From positions 186,001 through 250,000 of the forward strand of contig NZ_JBJFZU010000003.1 of NCBI RefSeq assembly GCF_045032955.1: 64,000 bases of DNA. Direction: 5' to 3'. The position numbers and the translations under genes are program-made. Position 1 is the first letter of the stretch, and each line of letters starts with the position of its first letter. The notes below the pieces were generated by a model. It did not search any database. It was not told the origin of the DNA and saw only the letters and a list, made by a program, of their open reading frames with translations. This DNA is from Ornithinicoccus sp045032955 (GTDB taxonomy: Bacteria > Actinomycetota > Actinomycetes > Actinomycetales > Dermatophilaceae). Shown here piece by piece: positions 29,529-38,051 of this stretch.

Positions 29529-31043
29529 TCAGACTCCCTGCGACAGGCGGTGGTATGCCTGGTTCCACCGGACCTCGCGGGCGAAGCCGCGCGAGGTGGT
29601 CTCCTGGTCGATGACCAGCAGCTCGGTCCCCGACATGTGCGCCCACTCCTCGAAGACCGGCACGCCCACCTGGGTCGAGAGCACCGTGTGGTGCGCCGCC
29701 CCGGCGGTCATCCAGGCCTCGGCGGAGGTGGCCAGGTCGGGCTGCGGACGCCACACCGCGTGCGCGACCGGCAGGTGCGGCAGCGGGGCGTCCGGGGCGA
29801 CGACGTCGACGGCGTTGGCGGTGAGTCGGAAGCGGTCGCGCAGGTCCGACATCGCCACCACCACGCCGGGGCCCGGGTCGGCGTGGAAGACCAGGCGCAC
29901 CGGGTCGTCGCGGTCGCCGATCGCGAGCGGGTGGATCTGCAGCGAGGGGCGGCCGGTGGTCAGCGAGGGGCAGACCTCGAGCATGTGCGCGCCCAGGATC
30001 TTCTCCGAGCCGGGGGTGAGGTCATAGGTGTAGTCCTCCATCAGCGAGGCGCCACCGGGCAGCCCGGCGCCCATCACCTTGGCCACCCGGACCAGGATCG
30101 CCGTCTTCCAGTCACCCTCGGCGCCGAAGCCGTAGCCGGCGCCCATCAGCCGCTGAACGGCCAGCCCGGGCAGCTGGCGCAGCGCGCCCAGGTCCTCGAA
30201 GGTGGTGGTGAAGGCGGTGGCGCCGAGCGAGTCCAGCATCGTGGTGAGCGCGATCTCCTGCCGTGCGCCGTCCCGCAGCGAGGCGTGACGGTCGCCGCCC
30301 CGGCGCAGCTCGGGCGCCACGTCGTAGAGGTCCTCGTACTCGGCGACCAGGGGGTCGACCTCGGCGTCGGAGACCTCGGCGACGGCGTCGGCCAGGTCGT
30401 TGACGCCCCAGGTGTTGATCGAGACACCCAGGCTGATCTCGGCCTCGGTCTTGTCGCCCTCGGTGACCGCGACCCCGCGCATGTTGTCGCCGAAGCGGGC
30501 CAGCCGCATACCCCGGGTGGCGGACCAGCCGGCGGCGGCGCGGGCCCAGTCACCGACCCGGCGCTGCACCGGCTCGTGCGAGACGTGGCCCGCGACCGTG
30601 GTGCGGCGCACCCCCATCCGGGTCTGGATGTAGCCGAACTCCCGGTCCCCGTGCGCCGCCTGGTTGAGGTTCATGAAGTCGAAGTCGATGGTCGACCAGG
30701 GCAGCTCCACGTTGGCCTGGGTGTGCAGGTGCAGCAGCGGGACGTCCAGGGCACCCAGCCCGGCGATCCACATCTTCGCCGGCGAGAAGGTGTGCATCCA
30801 GGCGATGATCCCGAGGCAGGCCGGGTCGGCGTTGGCCTCCAGCGCCAGCCGGTGGATGGCGTCGCGGTCGGTGAGCACCGGCTTCCACACCACCCGGGCC
30901 GGCACCGCGTCCGCGTCGTCGAGCCGGGCGGCGATCTGGCGGCTCTGCTCCGCCACCTGGCGCAGGGTGTCCTCGCCGTAGAGGTGCTGGCTGCCGGTGC
31001 AGAACCAGATCTCCTGCTCGGGGTAGGGCGTGCTGGCGTTCAT
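29529..31043 (-). CDS. araA: L-arabinose isomerase
   Basis: A 504-residue cytoplasmic enzyme converting L-arabinose to L-ribulose with a manganese cofactor. The metal ligands recognised in E. coli AraA are all in context here: GFGAEGDWKTAI, LMEDYTYDL, GAHMLEVCPSL and AGAAHHTVLS. ATG 31043 overlaps the araD stop as ATGA. The gene order is araB-araD-araA, all on the minus strand from the promoter at 33498-33534. Length matches the family. Confidence 0.97.
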   Translation of the reverse strand: MNASTPYPEQEIWFCTGSQHLYGEDTLRQVAEQSRQIAARLDDADAVPARVVWKPVLTDRDAIHRLALEANADPACLGIIAWMHTFSPAKMWIAGLGALDVPLLHLHTQANVELPWSTIDFDFMNLNQAAHGDREFGYIQTRMGVRRTTVAGHVSHEPVQRRVGDWARAAAGWSATRGMRLARFGDNMRGVAVTEGDKTEAEISLGVSINTWGVNDLADAVAEVSDAEVDPLVAEYEDLYDVAPELRRGGDRHASLRDGARQEIALTTMLDSLGATAFTTTFEDLGALRQLPGLAVQRLMGAGYGFGAEGDWKTAILVRVAKVMGAGLPGGASLMEDYTYDLTPGSEKILGAHMLEVCPSLTTGRPSLQIHPLAIGDRDDPVRLVFHADPGPGVVVAMSDLRDRFRLTANAVDVVAPDAPLPHLPVAHAVWRPQPDLATSAEAWMTAGAAHHTVLSTQVGVPVFEEWAHMSGTELLVIDQETTSRGFAREVRWNQAYHRLSQGV

Positions 31044-31771
31044 ACGGGCTCCTCGGTGGTGCGGCTCGGGGTGGCCGGGTCGCTCGCGCCCTGGCCGTAG
31101 ACGTTCTGGTAGCGGGCGTGCAGCGCGTCGACGTCGCCCTGCTCGAGCGGCGTGACCTCGCCCAGCTGCCGGGCGATGTGCACCGTGCGGGCGACCTCCT
31201 CGACCATCACCGCGGCCTTGACCGCGGCCCGGGCGTCGACGCCGACGGTGAACGGTCCGTGGCTGCGCATCAGCACGGCCGGGCTGCGCGAACCGGCCAG
31301 GGTCTGCACGATGCCGCGGCCGATGGAGTCGTCGCCGATCAGGGCGAACGGGCCGACCGGGACCGGCCCCCCGAACTCGTCGGCCATCATCGTCAGCACG
31401 CAGGGGATCTCCTCCCCACGGGCGGCCCAGGCGGTGGCGTACGTGGAGTGGGTGTGCACGACCCCGCCCACGTCCGGCAGGTGGGCGTAGACGTAGGCGT
31501 GCGCGGCGGTGTCGGAGGAGGGGGCGCGGTCGCCGTCGACCAGCCGGCCGTCCAGGTCGCAGACCACCATCGCCTCCGGGGTCAGCTCGTGGTAGCCCAC
31601 CCCGGAGGGCTTGATGACGAAGAGGTCCGCGCTGCGCAGCCGCTGCGAGACGTTGCCGGCGGTCCAGACGACCAGCTCCCAGCGGGGGAGCTCCGCGTGC
31701 AGGCGGCAGACCAGCTCCCGCAGCCGTGCGGCCTCCTCCCGGACCGTGACCGGGTAGTCCTGCAGGCTCAT
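31040..31771 (-). CDS. araD: L-ribulose-5-phosphate 4-epimerase
   Basis: A 243-residue zinc enzyme of the class II aldolase fold. It converts L-ribulose 5-phosphate to D-xylulose 5-phosphate, which enters the pentose phosphate pathway. TAGNVSQRL and KPSGVGY form the phosphate pocket. HTHSTYAT supplies two zinc-binding histidines and MRSHGPF the third. It overlaps araB upstream and araA downstream by 4 bases each, so all three are coupled. Confidence 0.96.
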   Translation of the reverse strand: MSLQDYPVTVREEAARLRELVCRLHAELPRWELVVWTAGNVSQRLRSADLFVIKPSGVGYHELTPEAMVVCDLDGRLVDGDRAPSSDTAAHAYVYAHLPDVGGVVHTHSTYATAWAARGEEIPCVLTMMADEFGGPVPVGPFALIGDDSIGRGIVQTLAGSRSPAVLMRSHGPFTVGVDARAAVKAAVMVEEVARTVHIARQLGEVTPLEQGDVDALHARYQNVYGQGASDPATPSRTTEEPV

Positions 31772-33498
31772 CGCGACGCCCCGGCCGGTTCGTGCGCGCG
31801 TTCGTGGGCCCGGCGTCGCAGCGCCCGCAGCCGGTGCATCGCGCGCTCGCCCCGGCCGAAGTGGTCGTGCAGCGCGCGGTACTCGGCGAACAGCTCGTCG
31901 TAGGCCGCGGCCCGGTCCTCGTCCGGCAGGTGCACGGCACGGTCCACCTTGCCCATGGCGCCCGCGGCCGCGCGCACGTCCGGGTAGGCGCCGGCGGCGA
32001 CGGCGGCGTGGATGGCCGAGCCCAGCGCCGGTCCCTGGTCGGTGGCGATGGTGGAGATCGGCAGCCGGGTGACGTCGGCGTAGATCTGCATGAGCAGCGG
32101 GTTCTTCAGCAGGCCGCCGGCGACGATGAACTCGGTGACCGGCACGCCGGCCTCGACGAAGGCCTCGATGATCACCCGGGTGCCGAAGGCGGTCGCCTCC
32201 AGCAGGGCACGGTAGGTGTCCGGGGCGCGGGTGGCCAGGGTCTGACCGACGACCAGGCCGGAGAGCTGGTGGTCCACCAGCACCGAACGGTTGCCCGAGT
32301 GCCAGTCCAGGGCGACCAGGCCGTGCTCGCCGACCTGTTGCCCGGCGGACAGCTCGGTCAGCAGCTCGTGCACCGACAGGCCGCGCTCGCGGGCCTGCTC
32401 GTGGTAGGTCGGCGGCACCCCGTGCTCGACGAACCAGCCGAAGATGTCGCCCACCCCGGACTGCCCGGCCTCGTAGCCCCAGAGCCCGGGCACGATGCCG
32501 CCGTCGACGACCCCGCACATACCGGGGACCTCGCGCAGCACGTCGCTGTTCATCACGTGGCAGGTCGAGGTGCCCATGATCGCGACCAGCTGGCCCGGCT
32601 CCACGGCACCCGCGGCGGGGGCGGTGACGTGCGCGTCCACGTTGCCGACCGCGACCGCGATCCCCTCGGGCAGCCCGGTCCAGGCGGCCGCCTGGGCGGT
32701 GAGCCGGCCGGCGGCCTCCCCGAGCTGGCCCACCGGGTGCTCGACCTTGGCGGTGACGAAGTCGGCGAAGTCGGGGTTCAGGGCCGTCAGGAAGTCCGCC
32801 GTGGGGTAGCGGCCGTCCTGCAGGATGCCCTTGTAGCCGGCCGTGCAGGCGTTGCGCACGTAGTCGCCGCACAGCTGCCAGACGACCCAGTCCGCTGCCT
32901 CCACCCAGTGCCGGGTGGCCGCATAGACCTCCGGGTCCTCCTCGAGCAGCTGCAGCCCCTTGGCGAACTCCCACTCCGAGGAGATGAGGCCGCCGTACCG
33001 GCTGATCCAGGACTCACCGCGGGCGTGCGCCAGCTCGTTGATCCGGTCGGCATGCGGTTGTGCGGCATGGTGCTTCCACAGCTTGACGTAGGCGTGCGGC
33101 CGGTCGGCGAAGGCGTCCAGCTCGTTCAGCGGGGTGCCCTCGGCGGTGGTCGGGACCATGGTGCAGGCGGTGAAGTCGGTGGCGATCCCGATGACGTCCC
33201 CGGCGTCGGTGCCGTGCGCGGCGCGGGCCTGCTCCAGCGCCGCCGGGACGGCGGTGCGCAGCACGTCGACGTAGTCGCCCGGCACCTGCAGCGCCCAGTC
33301 CGGGGGCAGCGGGAGGGGGGAGCCGGCCGCGGCCGCGGGACCGGCGGTGAGCGAGGTCTCCATCACCGCGTGCCGGTAGGGGTGCACGGCTGTGCCCAGG
33401 ACGGCACCGTCGCGGACCCGGACCAGGACGGCCCGGCCCGAGAGGGTGCCGAAGTCGACACCCACCACCACGTGGTCAACATCGTTGTTAGCGCTCAC
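31768..33498 (-). CDS. araB: L-ribulokinase
   Basis: A 576-residue FGGY-family kinase phosphorylating L-ribulose. The N-terminal phosphate loop VVVGVDFGTLSGRAVLV (about residues 10-26) and the later TACTMVPTT and QLVAIMGTSTCH blocks are characteristic. I chose GTG 33498 because a -35/-10 pair leaves an almost zero-length leader at that codon. The upstream in-frame ATGs lie within the promoter. It is first in the arabinose transcription unit and divergent from the LacI regulator. Confidence 0.95.
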   Translation of the reverse strand: MSANNDVDHVVVGVDFGTLSGRAVLVRVRDGAVLGTAVHPYRHAVMETSLTAGPAAAAGSPLPLPPDWALQVPGDYVDVLRTAVPAALEQARAAHGTDAGDVIGIATDFTACTMVPTTAEGTPLNELDAFADRPHAYVKLWKHHAAQPHADRINELAHARGESWISRYGGLISSEWEFAKGLQLLEEDPEVYAATRHWVEAADWVVWQLCGDYVRNACTAGYKGILQDGRYPTADFLTALNPDFADFVTAKVEHPVGQLGEAAGRLTAQAAAWTGLPEGIAVAVGNVDAHVTAPAAGAVEPGQLVAIMGTSTCHVMNSDVLREVPGMCGVVDGGIVPGLWGYEAGQSGVGDIFGWFVEHGVPPTYHEQARERGLSVHELLTELSAGQQVGEHGLVALDWHSGNRSVLVDHQLSGLVVGQTLATRAPDTYRALLEATAFGTRVIIEAFVEAGVPVTEFIVAGGLLKNPLLMQIYADVTRLPISTIATDQGPALGSAIHAAVAAGAYPDVRAAAGAMGKVDRAVHLPDEDRAAAYDELFAEYRALHDHFGRGERAMHRLRALRRRAHERAHEPAGASR

Positions 33499-33534
33499 AA
33501 GACGATAGGTTACCGCTAACATGACGGCTGTCAA
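33485..33534 (-). promoter_or_regulatory. araB promoter with two LacI-type operators, probably leaderless
   Basis: On the minus strand a perfect -35 TTGACA (33534-33529), 16 bases, and TAACCT (33512-33507) precede GTG 33498 by 8 bases, so the mRNA should be leaderless. Two related 12-base palindromes overlap it: GTTAGCGCTCAC at 33487-33498, covering the start codon, and GTTACCGCTAAC at 33509-33520, covering the -10. The centres are 22 bases apart, two helical turns, which favours binding of two repressor dimers on one face. Confidence 0.72.
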
Positions 33535-33566
33535 GCGTCGGCGGGTCGTGCGGAAGGATGTGGGTC

Positions 33567-34592
33567 GTGGCGGATCGGGCACGGACGACGATGTATGACG
33601 TGGCGGACGCCGCGGGGGTGTCCCACCAGACCGTCTCCCGGGTGGTGAACGACCGGCCGAACGTCAGCCCGCAGACGCGGGCCCGGGTGCGGGCGGCGAT
33701 GGAGGAGCTGGACTACCGGCCCAGCGGGACCGCCCGCAGCCTGGCCGTCCGGCGCTCCGGCGCGGTCGGGGTGGTGAGCTTCATGGGTCCCTGGTTCGGG
33801 CCGACCACCATGCTGATGGAGATCGAGGCCGCCGCCCGCCGCAGCGGTTACGACGTGCACATCGTCTCGGCGGTCGCGCTGCAGGGGCAGGTCTTCGAGG
33901 CGGCGGTGGAGGGCCTGCTGCGCCGCGACGTGGAGGGGGTCGTGGTGATCGCCCCCACCGACGCGCAGGCGGCCATGGTGGAGGGGATCTTCGGCCGGCT
34001 GCCGGTGGTCGCGGTGGAGGGGCGCCTGGACGGACGGGCCCCCTTCGTCGGTGGCGACAACGAGGCGGGCGGGCACCTCGCAGCACGCCACCTGATGGAC
34101 CACGGGCACCGCACCGTCGCGCACGTCACCGGGCCGCCGGACTGGGCCGAGGCCCGGCAGCGCACCCGGGGCTGGGAACGCGCCCTGCGCGAGGGGGGCC
34201 TGGAGCCGGGTCCGCAGCTCGTCGGTGACTGGACCGCCGAGTCCGGCTTCCGGGCCGGCACCGCGCTGCTGGCGGACCCACGGCTGCCGGAGGTCAGCGC
34301 CGTCTTCGTCGGCAACGACCCGATGGCCCTGGGGCTGATCTCGGCGCTCTACCACGCGGGGGTCGAGGTGCCCGGGCGGATCAGCGTGATGGGCTACGAC
34401 AACACCCCCGAGAGCGGCTGGTTCTACCCGGCGCTGACCACCGTGGAGCAGCAGTTCGACGCGGTGGGGGCGGCCGCGATCGAGGCGCTGGTCTCGCTCA
34501 TCGAGGGGGAGCCCCCGCGTCCGGAGCTGCTGGTGACCCCGCGCCTGGTGTCCCGGTCCAGCGTGGCGAGGATGCCCGGAGGCCTTTCGTAG
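33567..34592 (+). CDS. LacI-family regulator, probable repressor of the arabinose regulon
   Basis: A 341-residue LacI/GalR regulator with helix-turn-helix MYDVADAAGVSHQTVSRVVN, hinge YRPSGTARSLAVRR and a sugar-sensing domain ending VMGYDNTPESGWFYPALTTV. It is divergent from araB, with two palindromes of the family's CG-centred type between them, so it most likely represses araBDA and the transporter and is released by arabinose or a derivative. GTG 33567 is preferred: GGAAGGA lies 8 bases upstream. ATG 33558 is in frame but too close to that site. It replaces the AraC- or GntR-type AraR regulators used in E. coli or Bacillus. Confidence 0.88.
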   Translation: MADRARTTMYDVADAAGVSHQTVSRVVNDRPNVSPQTRARVRAAMEELDYRPSGTARSLAVRRSGAVGVVSFMGPWFGPTTMLMEIEAAARRSGYDVHIVSAVALQGQVFEAAVEGLLRRDVEGVVVIAPTDAQAAMVEGIFGRLPVVAVEGRLDGRAPFVGGDNEAGGHLAARHLMDHGHRTVAHVTGPPDWAEARQRTRGWERALREGGLEPGPQLVGDWTAESGFRAGTALLADPRLPEVSAVFVGNDPMALGLISALYHAGVEVPGRISVMGYDNTPESGWFYPALTTVEQQFDAVGAAAIEALVSLIEGEPPRPELLVTPRLVSRSSVARMPGGLS

Positions 34593-34595
34593 ACT
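34590..34595 (+). promoter_or_regulatory. Leaderless -10 box (TAGACT) overlapping the LacI stop
   Basis: TAGACT begins with the TAG stop codon of the LacI gene, and 6 bases (GGACGG) separate it from ATG 34602. No Shine-Dalgarno sequence is visible. Confidence 0.5.
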
Positions 34596-34601
34596 GGACG
34601 G

Positions 34602-36818
34602 ATGAGCACCGCGGGCGGACGTCACCTCCCGCCCGGCTACCGGACCGACATCGAGGGGATGCGGGCGCTGGCCGTGCTGCTGGTGCTGGTCTACCACGCG
34701 GGCGTGCCCTGGCTGCCGGGCGGCTTCTCCGGGGTGGACGTCTTCTTCGTCATCTCCGGCTACGTGATCACCGGGTTGCTGGCCAAGGAGGTGCGGCGCA
34801 CCGGCACCGTGGACCTGACCCGGTTCTGGTCGCGCCGGGCGCGCCGGTTGCTGCCCGCCTCCGGTCTGGTCCTGGTGAGCACGGCGCTGCTGTCGCTGCT
34901 GGTGCTGCCGCAGGTCCGGTGGCGCGAGACCGGCTGGGACATCGTCACCTCAGGGCTCTACGTGGTGAACTGGCGCCTCTCCGAGCGTTCGGTGAACTAC
35001 CTGGCCGAGGACTCCGCGCCCTCCCCTGTCCAGCACTTCTGGTCGCTGGCGGTGGAGGAGCAGTTCTACCTGTTCTGGCCGGTGCTGGTGCTGCTCGGTG
35101 CGCTGCTGGCCCGCCGCCGGGGGAGTCCGTGGGTCCCCGTGACCGCGGTGCTGCTGGCCGTGCTCGTGGTGCTGCCCTCTTTCGCCTGGGCCGTGCACCT
35201 GAGCGTGCAGAGCCCGGCGGAGGCCTACTTCGTCACCACCACCCGGCTCTGGCAGCTCGGGGTCGGGGGGCTGGTGGCGCTGGCCGCCGGCTGGTGGCAG
35301 CGGCTACCGGTGCTGCCGGCGACGCTGCTTGCCTGGGGCGGTCCGGTCGCCGTGGTCCTCGGCGGGCTCCTGCTCGGGCCGCAGTCCGCCTGGCCCGGGT
35401 GGCCGGCCCTGGTCCCCACCCTGGGGGCCGCGGCGATGCTGGTCGGCGGGGTGCGGGCCTCGCGGCGCTTCGGTCCTGGCCGGCTCTACGAGATCCGGGC
35501 GCTGCAGTGGACCGGCGCGCTGTCCTACTCGCTCTACCTCTGGCACTGGCCGCTGGTGGTGCTCGCCACCGCCCGGTGGGGGGAGCTCTCGGTCTGGACC
35601 GGGCTGGCGGTGGTCGCCGTCTCTGCGGTCCCGGCGGCCCTGGGGTACCGGCTGGTCGAGCAGCCGATCCGGCACGCGCGGGGCCGGCTGGCCCGTCCCT
35701 CCGGCGCGCTGGCGGTGGGGGCCGCCGCGATGCTGGCGGCCACGCTGTCCGGGGGGCACCTGGTGCGGGAGATCGACCGGCAGATCGGCGCCAACGCCGC
35801 CGCCGGGACCGGGCAGGGGGCCCGCGCCCTGACCGACGGCGCCGACAGCACCGCCGACGCTGACAGCACCGCCGGGACTGACGGGGCCGACAGCACCGAC
35901 GCCGCCGAGAGGACCACCCGGCCCGAGGACTCCGCCGACGGCGGCCCGCCACCGGTCCCGGACGGTCTGGCCGGCGCCCCGGGGCCGGACGTCAGCGGCC
36001 TTGAGCAGGTCCCCTCGGCGATCACCCCGGACCCGCTGGAGGCCACCGCGGACGTCCCCGATCTTTACGACCGGGAGTGCGGCGCCACCGGTTCCGACGT
36101 GGTCCGCTGCGACTTCGGCGACCCGTCCGGGGAGCTGGTGGTGGCGGCCGTCGGCGACTCCAAGATCGCGCAGTGGACGACCGCCCTGGACGAGCTGGGT
36201 CAGGACCGGGGCTGGCAGGTGCACGTGTACTACCGCTCCGGGTGCGCCTGGACCGCCGCCGAGCTGGACCTGGCGACCGGGCTGGAGTCGCAGGAGTGCC
36301 GCACCTGGGGGGCGGACGTGGCGCAGGAGCTGGTCGAGGAGCTGGACCCCGACGTGGTGCTGACCTCCTCGGTCTCGGCGGTCGCCGACGGGCTGAGCGG
36401 GCAGGCCGGCCGGGACGCCCTGGTGGACGGCTTCGTGCGGCGCTGGGACCAGGTCGGGGACGAGGGCATACCGGTGGTGGCGCTGGCGGACAGCCCGCAG
36501 CCCGGGCCAGACCCGGTCTACGAGTGCGTGGCCGACCACCGGCGCGACCCCGACCGGTGCGCCTTCGACTACAACGCCGGCCTGGGGACCTCGGCGCTGC
36601 GGGAGGCCGTCGCCCAGGTGCCGACCTCGACCTTCGTCACCCTCAACGACTGGGTCTGCCCCGGCCAGGACGTCTGCCCCCCGGTGGTCGGCGACGTGCT
36701 CGTGTACCGGCAGGGCAGCCACGTCACGGACACCTATGCCGCCAGCCTGGCGGACGTGCTGGGTGACCGGCTGGAGGTGGCCTTCGAGGCCGTCGGGGTC
36801 GGGGAGGCTCAGCGGTAG
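34602..36818 (+). CDS. Membrane acyltransferase 3 family protein with C-terminal SGNH domain (OafA/OatA-like)
   Basis: A 738-residue protein. The first ~380 residues are a ten-span acyltransferase-3 domain opening with YRTDIEGMRALAVLLVLVYH, including the catalytic-type RALAV...YH histidine, and FFVISGYVITG. A Thr/Asp/Ala-rich linker (about residues 400-460) leads to an extracytoplasmic SGNH hydrolase domain with AVGDSKIAQW (serine near residue 520) and GSHVTDTYA (histidine near 707). Such proteins O-acetylate surface polysaccharides or peptidoglycan. Its stop overlaps the end of the converging acyl-CoA dehydrogenase gene by 10 bases. The target glycan is unknown. Confidence 0.92.
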   Translation: MSTAGGRHLPPGYRTDIEGMRALAVLLVLVYHAGVPWLPGGFSGVDVFFVISGYVITGLLAKEVRRTGTVDLTRFWSRRARRLLPASGLVLVSTALLSLLVLPQVRWRETGWDIVTSGLYVVNWRLSERSVNYLAEDSAPSPVQHFWSLAVEEQFYLFWPVLVLLGALLARRRGSPWVPVTAVLLAVLVVLPSFAWAVHLSVQSPAEAYFVTTTRLWQLGVGGLVALAAGWWQRLPVLPATLLAWGGPVAVVLGGLLLGPQSAWPGWPALVPTLGAAAMLVGGVRASRRFGPGRLYEIRALQWTGALSYSLYLWHWPLVVLATARWGELSVWTGLAVVAVSAVPAALGYRLVEQPIRHARGRLARPSGALAVGAAAMLAATLSGGHLVREIDRQIGANAAAGTGQGARALTDGADSTADADSTAGTDGADSTDAAERTTRPEDSADGGPPPVPDGLAGAPGPDVSGLEQVPSAITPDPLEATADVPDLYDRECGATGSDVVRCDFGDPSGELVVAAVGDSKIAQWTTALDELGQDRGWQVHVYYRSGCAWTAAELDLATGLESQECRTWGADVAQELVEELDPDVVLTSSVSAVADGLSGQAGRDALVDGFVRRWDQVGDEGIPVVALADSPQPGPDPVYECVADHRRDPDRCAFDYNAGLGTSALREAVAQVPTSTFVTLNDWVCPGQDVCPPVVGDVLVYRQGSHVTDTYAASLADVLGDRLEVAFEAVGVGEAQR

Positions 36819-37999
36819 GCGGGCACCCCGGTGAGGGCGTGCCCGACGACCAGGGTGTGCATCTCCTCGGTGCCCTCGTAGGTGAGCACCGACTCCAGGT
36901 TGTTGGCGTGCCGCATCACCGGGTACTCGTCCGAGATGCCGTTGGCCCCCAGCACGGTCCGGGCGCTGCGGCACACCTCGATCGCCGCGGTGACGTTGTT
37001 CAGCTTGCCGACGCTCACCTGCTCCGGTGCCAGGCCGGGGCCGTCCTTGAGCCGGCCCAGGTGCAGCGCCAGCAGGGTCCCGGTGGCCAGCTGGCCGTGC
37101 ATCCGCGCGAGCTTGGCCTGGGTCAGCTGGAAGCCGGCGATCGGCCGGCCGAACTGCTCCCGGGTGACGGCGTAGTCGACCGCGGTGGCGAGGGCGGACC
37201 GAGCCGCCCCCATCGACCCCCAGACGATGCCGTAGCGCGCCTCGGACAGGCAGGACAACGGGCCCTTCAGCCCGCTCACCCCCGGGAGCACCGCGTCCGC
37301 GGGCAGCCGCACGCCCTGCAGCACCAGCTCGCCGGTGACCGAGGCGCGCAGCGACATCTTGTGACCGATGACAGTGGCCGAGAAGCCCGGGGTGTCGGTG
37401 GGGACGACGAAGCCGCGGACCACCGGGCGACCGTCCTCGCCCTCGGTCTGCGCCCAGACGACGGCGACGTCGGCGACCGGGCCGTTGGTGATCCAGGTCT
37501 TGGTCCCGTCCAGCACCCAGTCGGTGCCGTCCCGTCGGGCGTGCGTGGTCATCGACGCCGGGTCCGAGCCGTGGTCCGGCTCGGTGAGCCCGAAGCAGCC
37601 GATCGCCTCCCCGGTGGCCATCGTCGGCAGCCACCGCTGCTTCTGCTCCTCGCTGCCGAAACGCCACAGGGCATACATCGCCAGCGATCCCTGCACCGAG
37701 ACCAGGGAGCGGATCCCGGAGTCGGCGGCCTCCAGCTCCAGGCAGGCCAGCCCGTAGTCGACGGCGCTCATGCCCGCGCAGCCGTAGCCCTCCAGGTGCA
37801 TACCGAGCAGCCCGAGGCGGCCGAACTCGCGGGCCAGCTCCCGCAGCCGGGGGACCTCCCCGTCCCGGTACCACCCCGCGACGTGCGGGAGCACGTGCTC
37901 CTCGCAGACGGCGCGCACGCTCGAGCGGACGGCGATCTCGTCGGGGGACAGCAGCGTGTCCAGGTCCAGCAGGTCGGTCCGTGGTGCGGGGGAGGGCAT
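36809..37999 (-). CDS. Acyl-CoA dehydrogenase, glutaryl-CoA dehydrogenase-like
   Basis: A 396-residue flavoprotein. The N-terminal SPDEIAVRSSVRAVCEEHVLP, GCFGLTEPDHGSDPASM and TKTWITNGPVADV are acyl-CoA dehydrogenase signatures. The LTYEGTEEMHTLVVG block contains the catalytic glutamate position used by glutaryl-CoA dehydrogenases. It would oxidise glutaryl-CoA (lysine/tryptophan degradation) in the cytoplasm. The start at 37999 fits family length; an upstream in-frame ATG near 38053 would overlap the divergent gene. Its 3' end overlaps the acyltransferase gene tail-to-tail. Confidence 0.9.
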   Translation of the reverse strand: MPSPAPRTDLLDLDTLLSPDEIAVRSSVRAVCEEHVLPHVAGWYRDGEVPRLRELAREFGRLGLLGMHLEGYGCAGMSAVDYGLACLELEAADSGIRSLVSVQGSLAMYALWRFGSEEQKQRWLPTMATGEAIGCFGLTEPDHGSDPASMTTHARRDGTDWVLDGTKTWITNGPVADVAVVWAQTEGEDGRPVVRGFVVPTDTPGFSATVIGHKMSLRASVTGELVLQGVRLPADAVLPGVSGLKGPLSCLSEARYGIVWGSMGAARSALATAVDYAVTREQFGRPIAGFQLTQAKLARMHGQLATGTLLALHLGRLKDGPGLAPEQVSVGKLNNVTAAIEVCRSARTVLGANGISDEYPVMRHANNLESVLTYEGTEEMHTLVVGHALTGVPAYR

Positions 38000-38051
38000 A
38001 CCACCATCATGCCGGTCGCGGGTCGTGCCGTGGCCAGGCAGGATGGACGCC

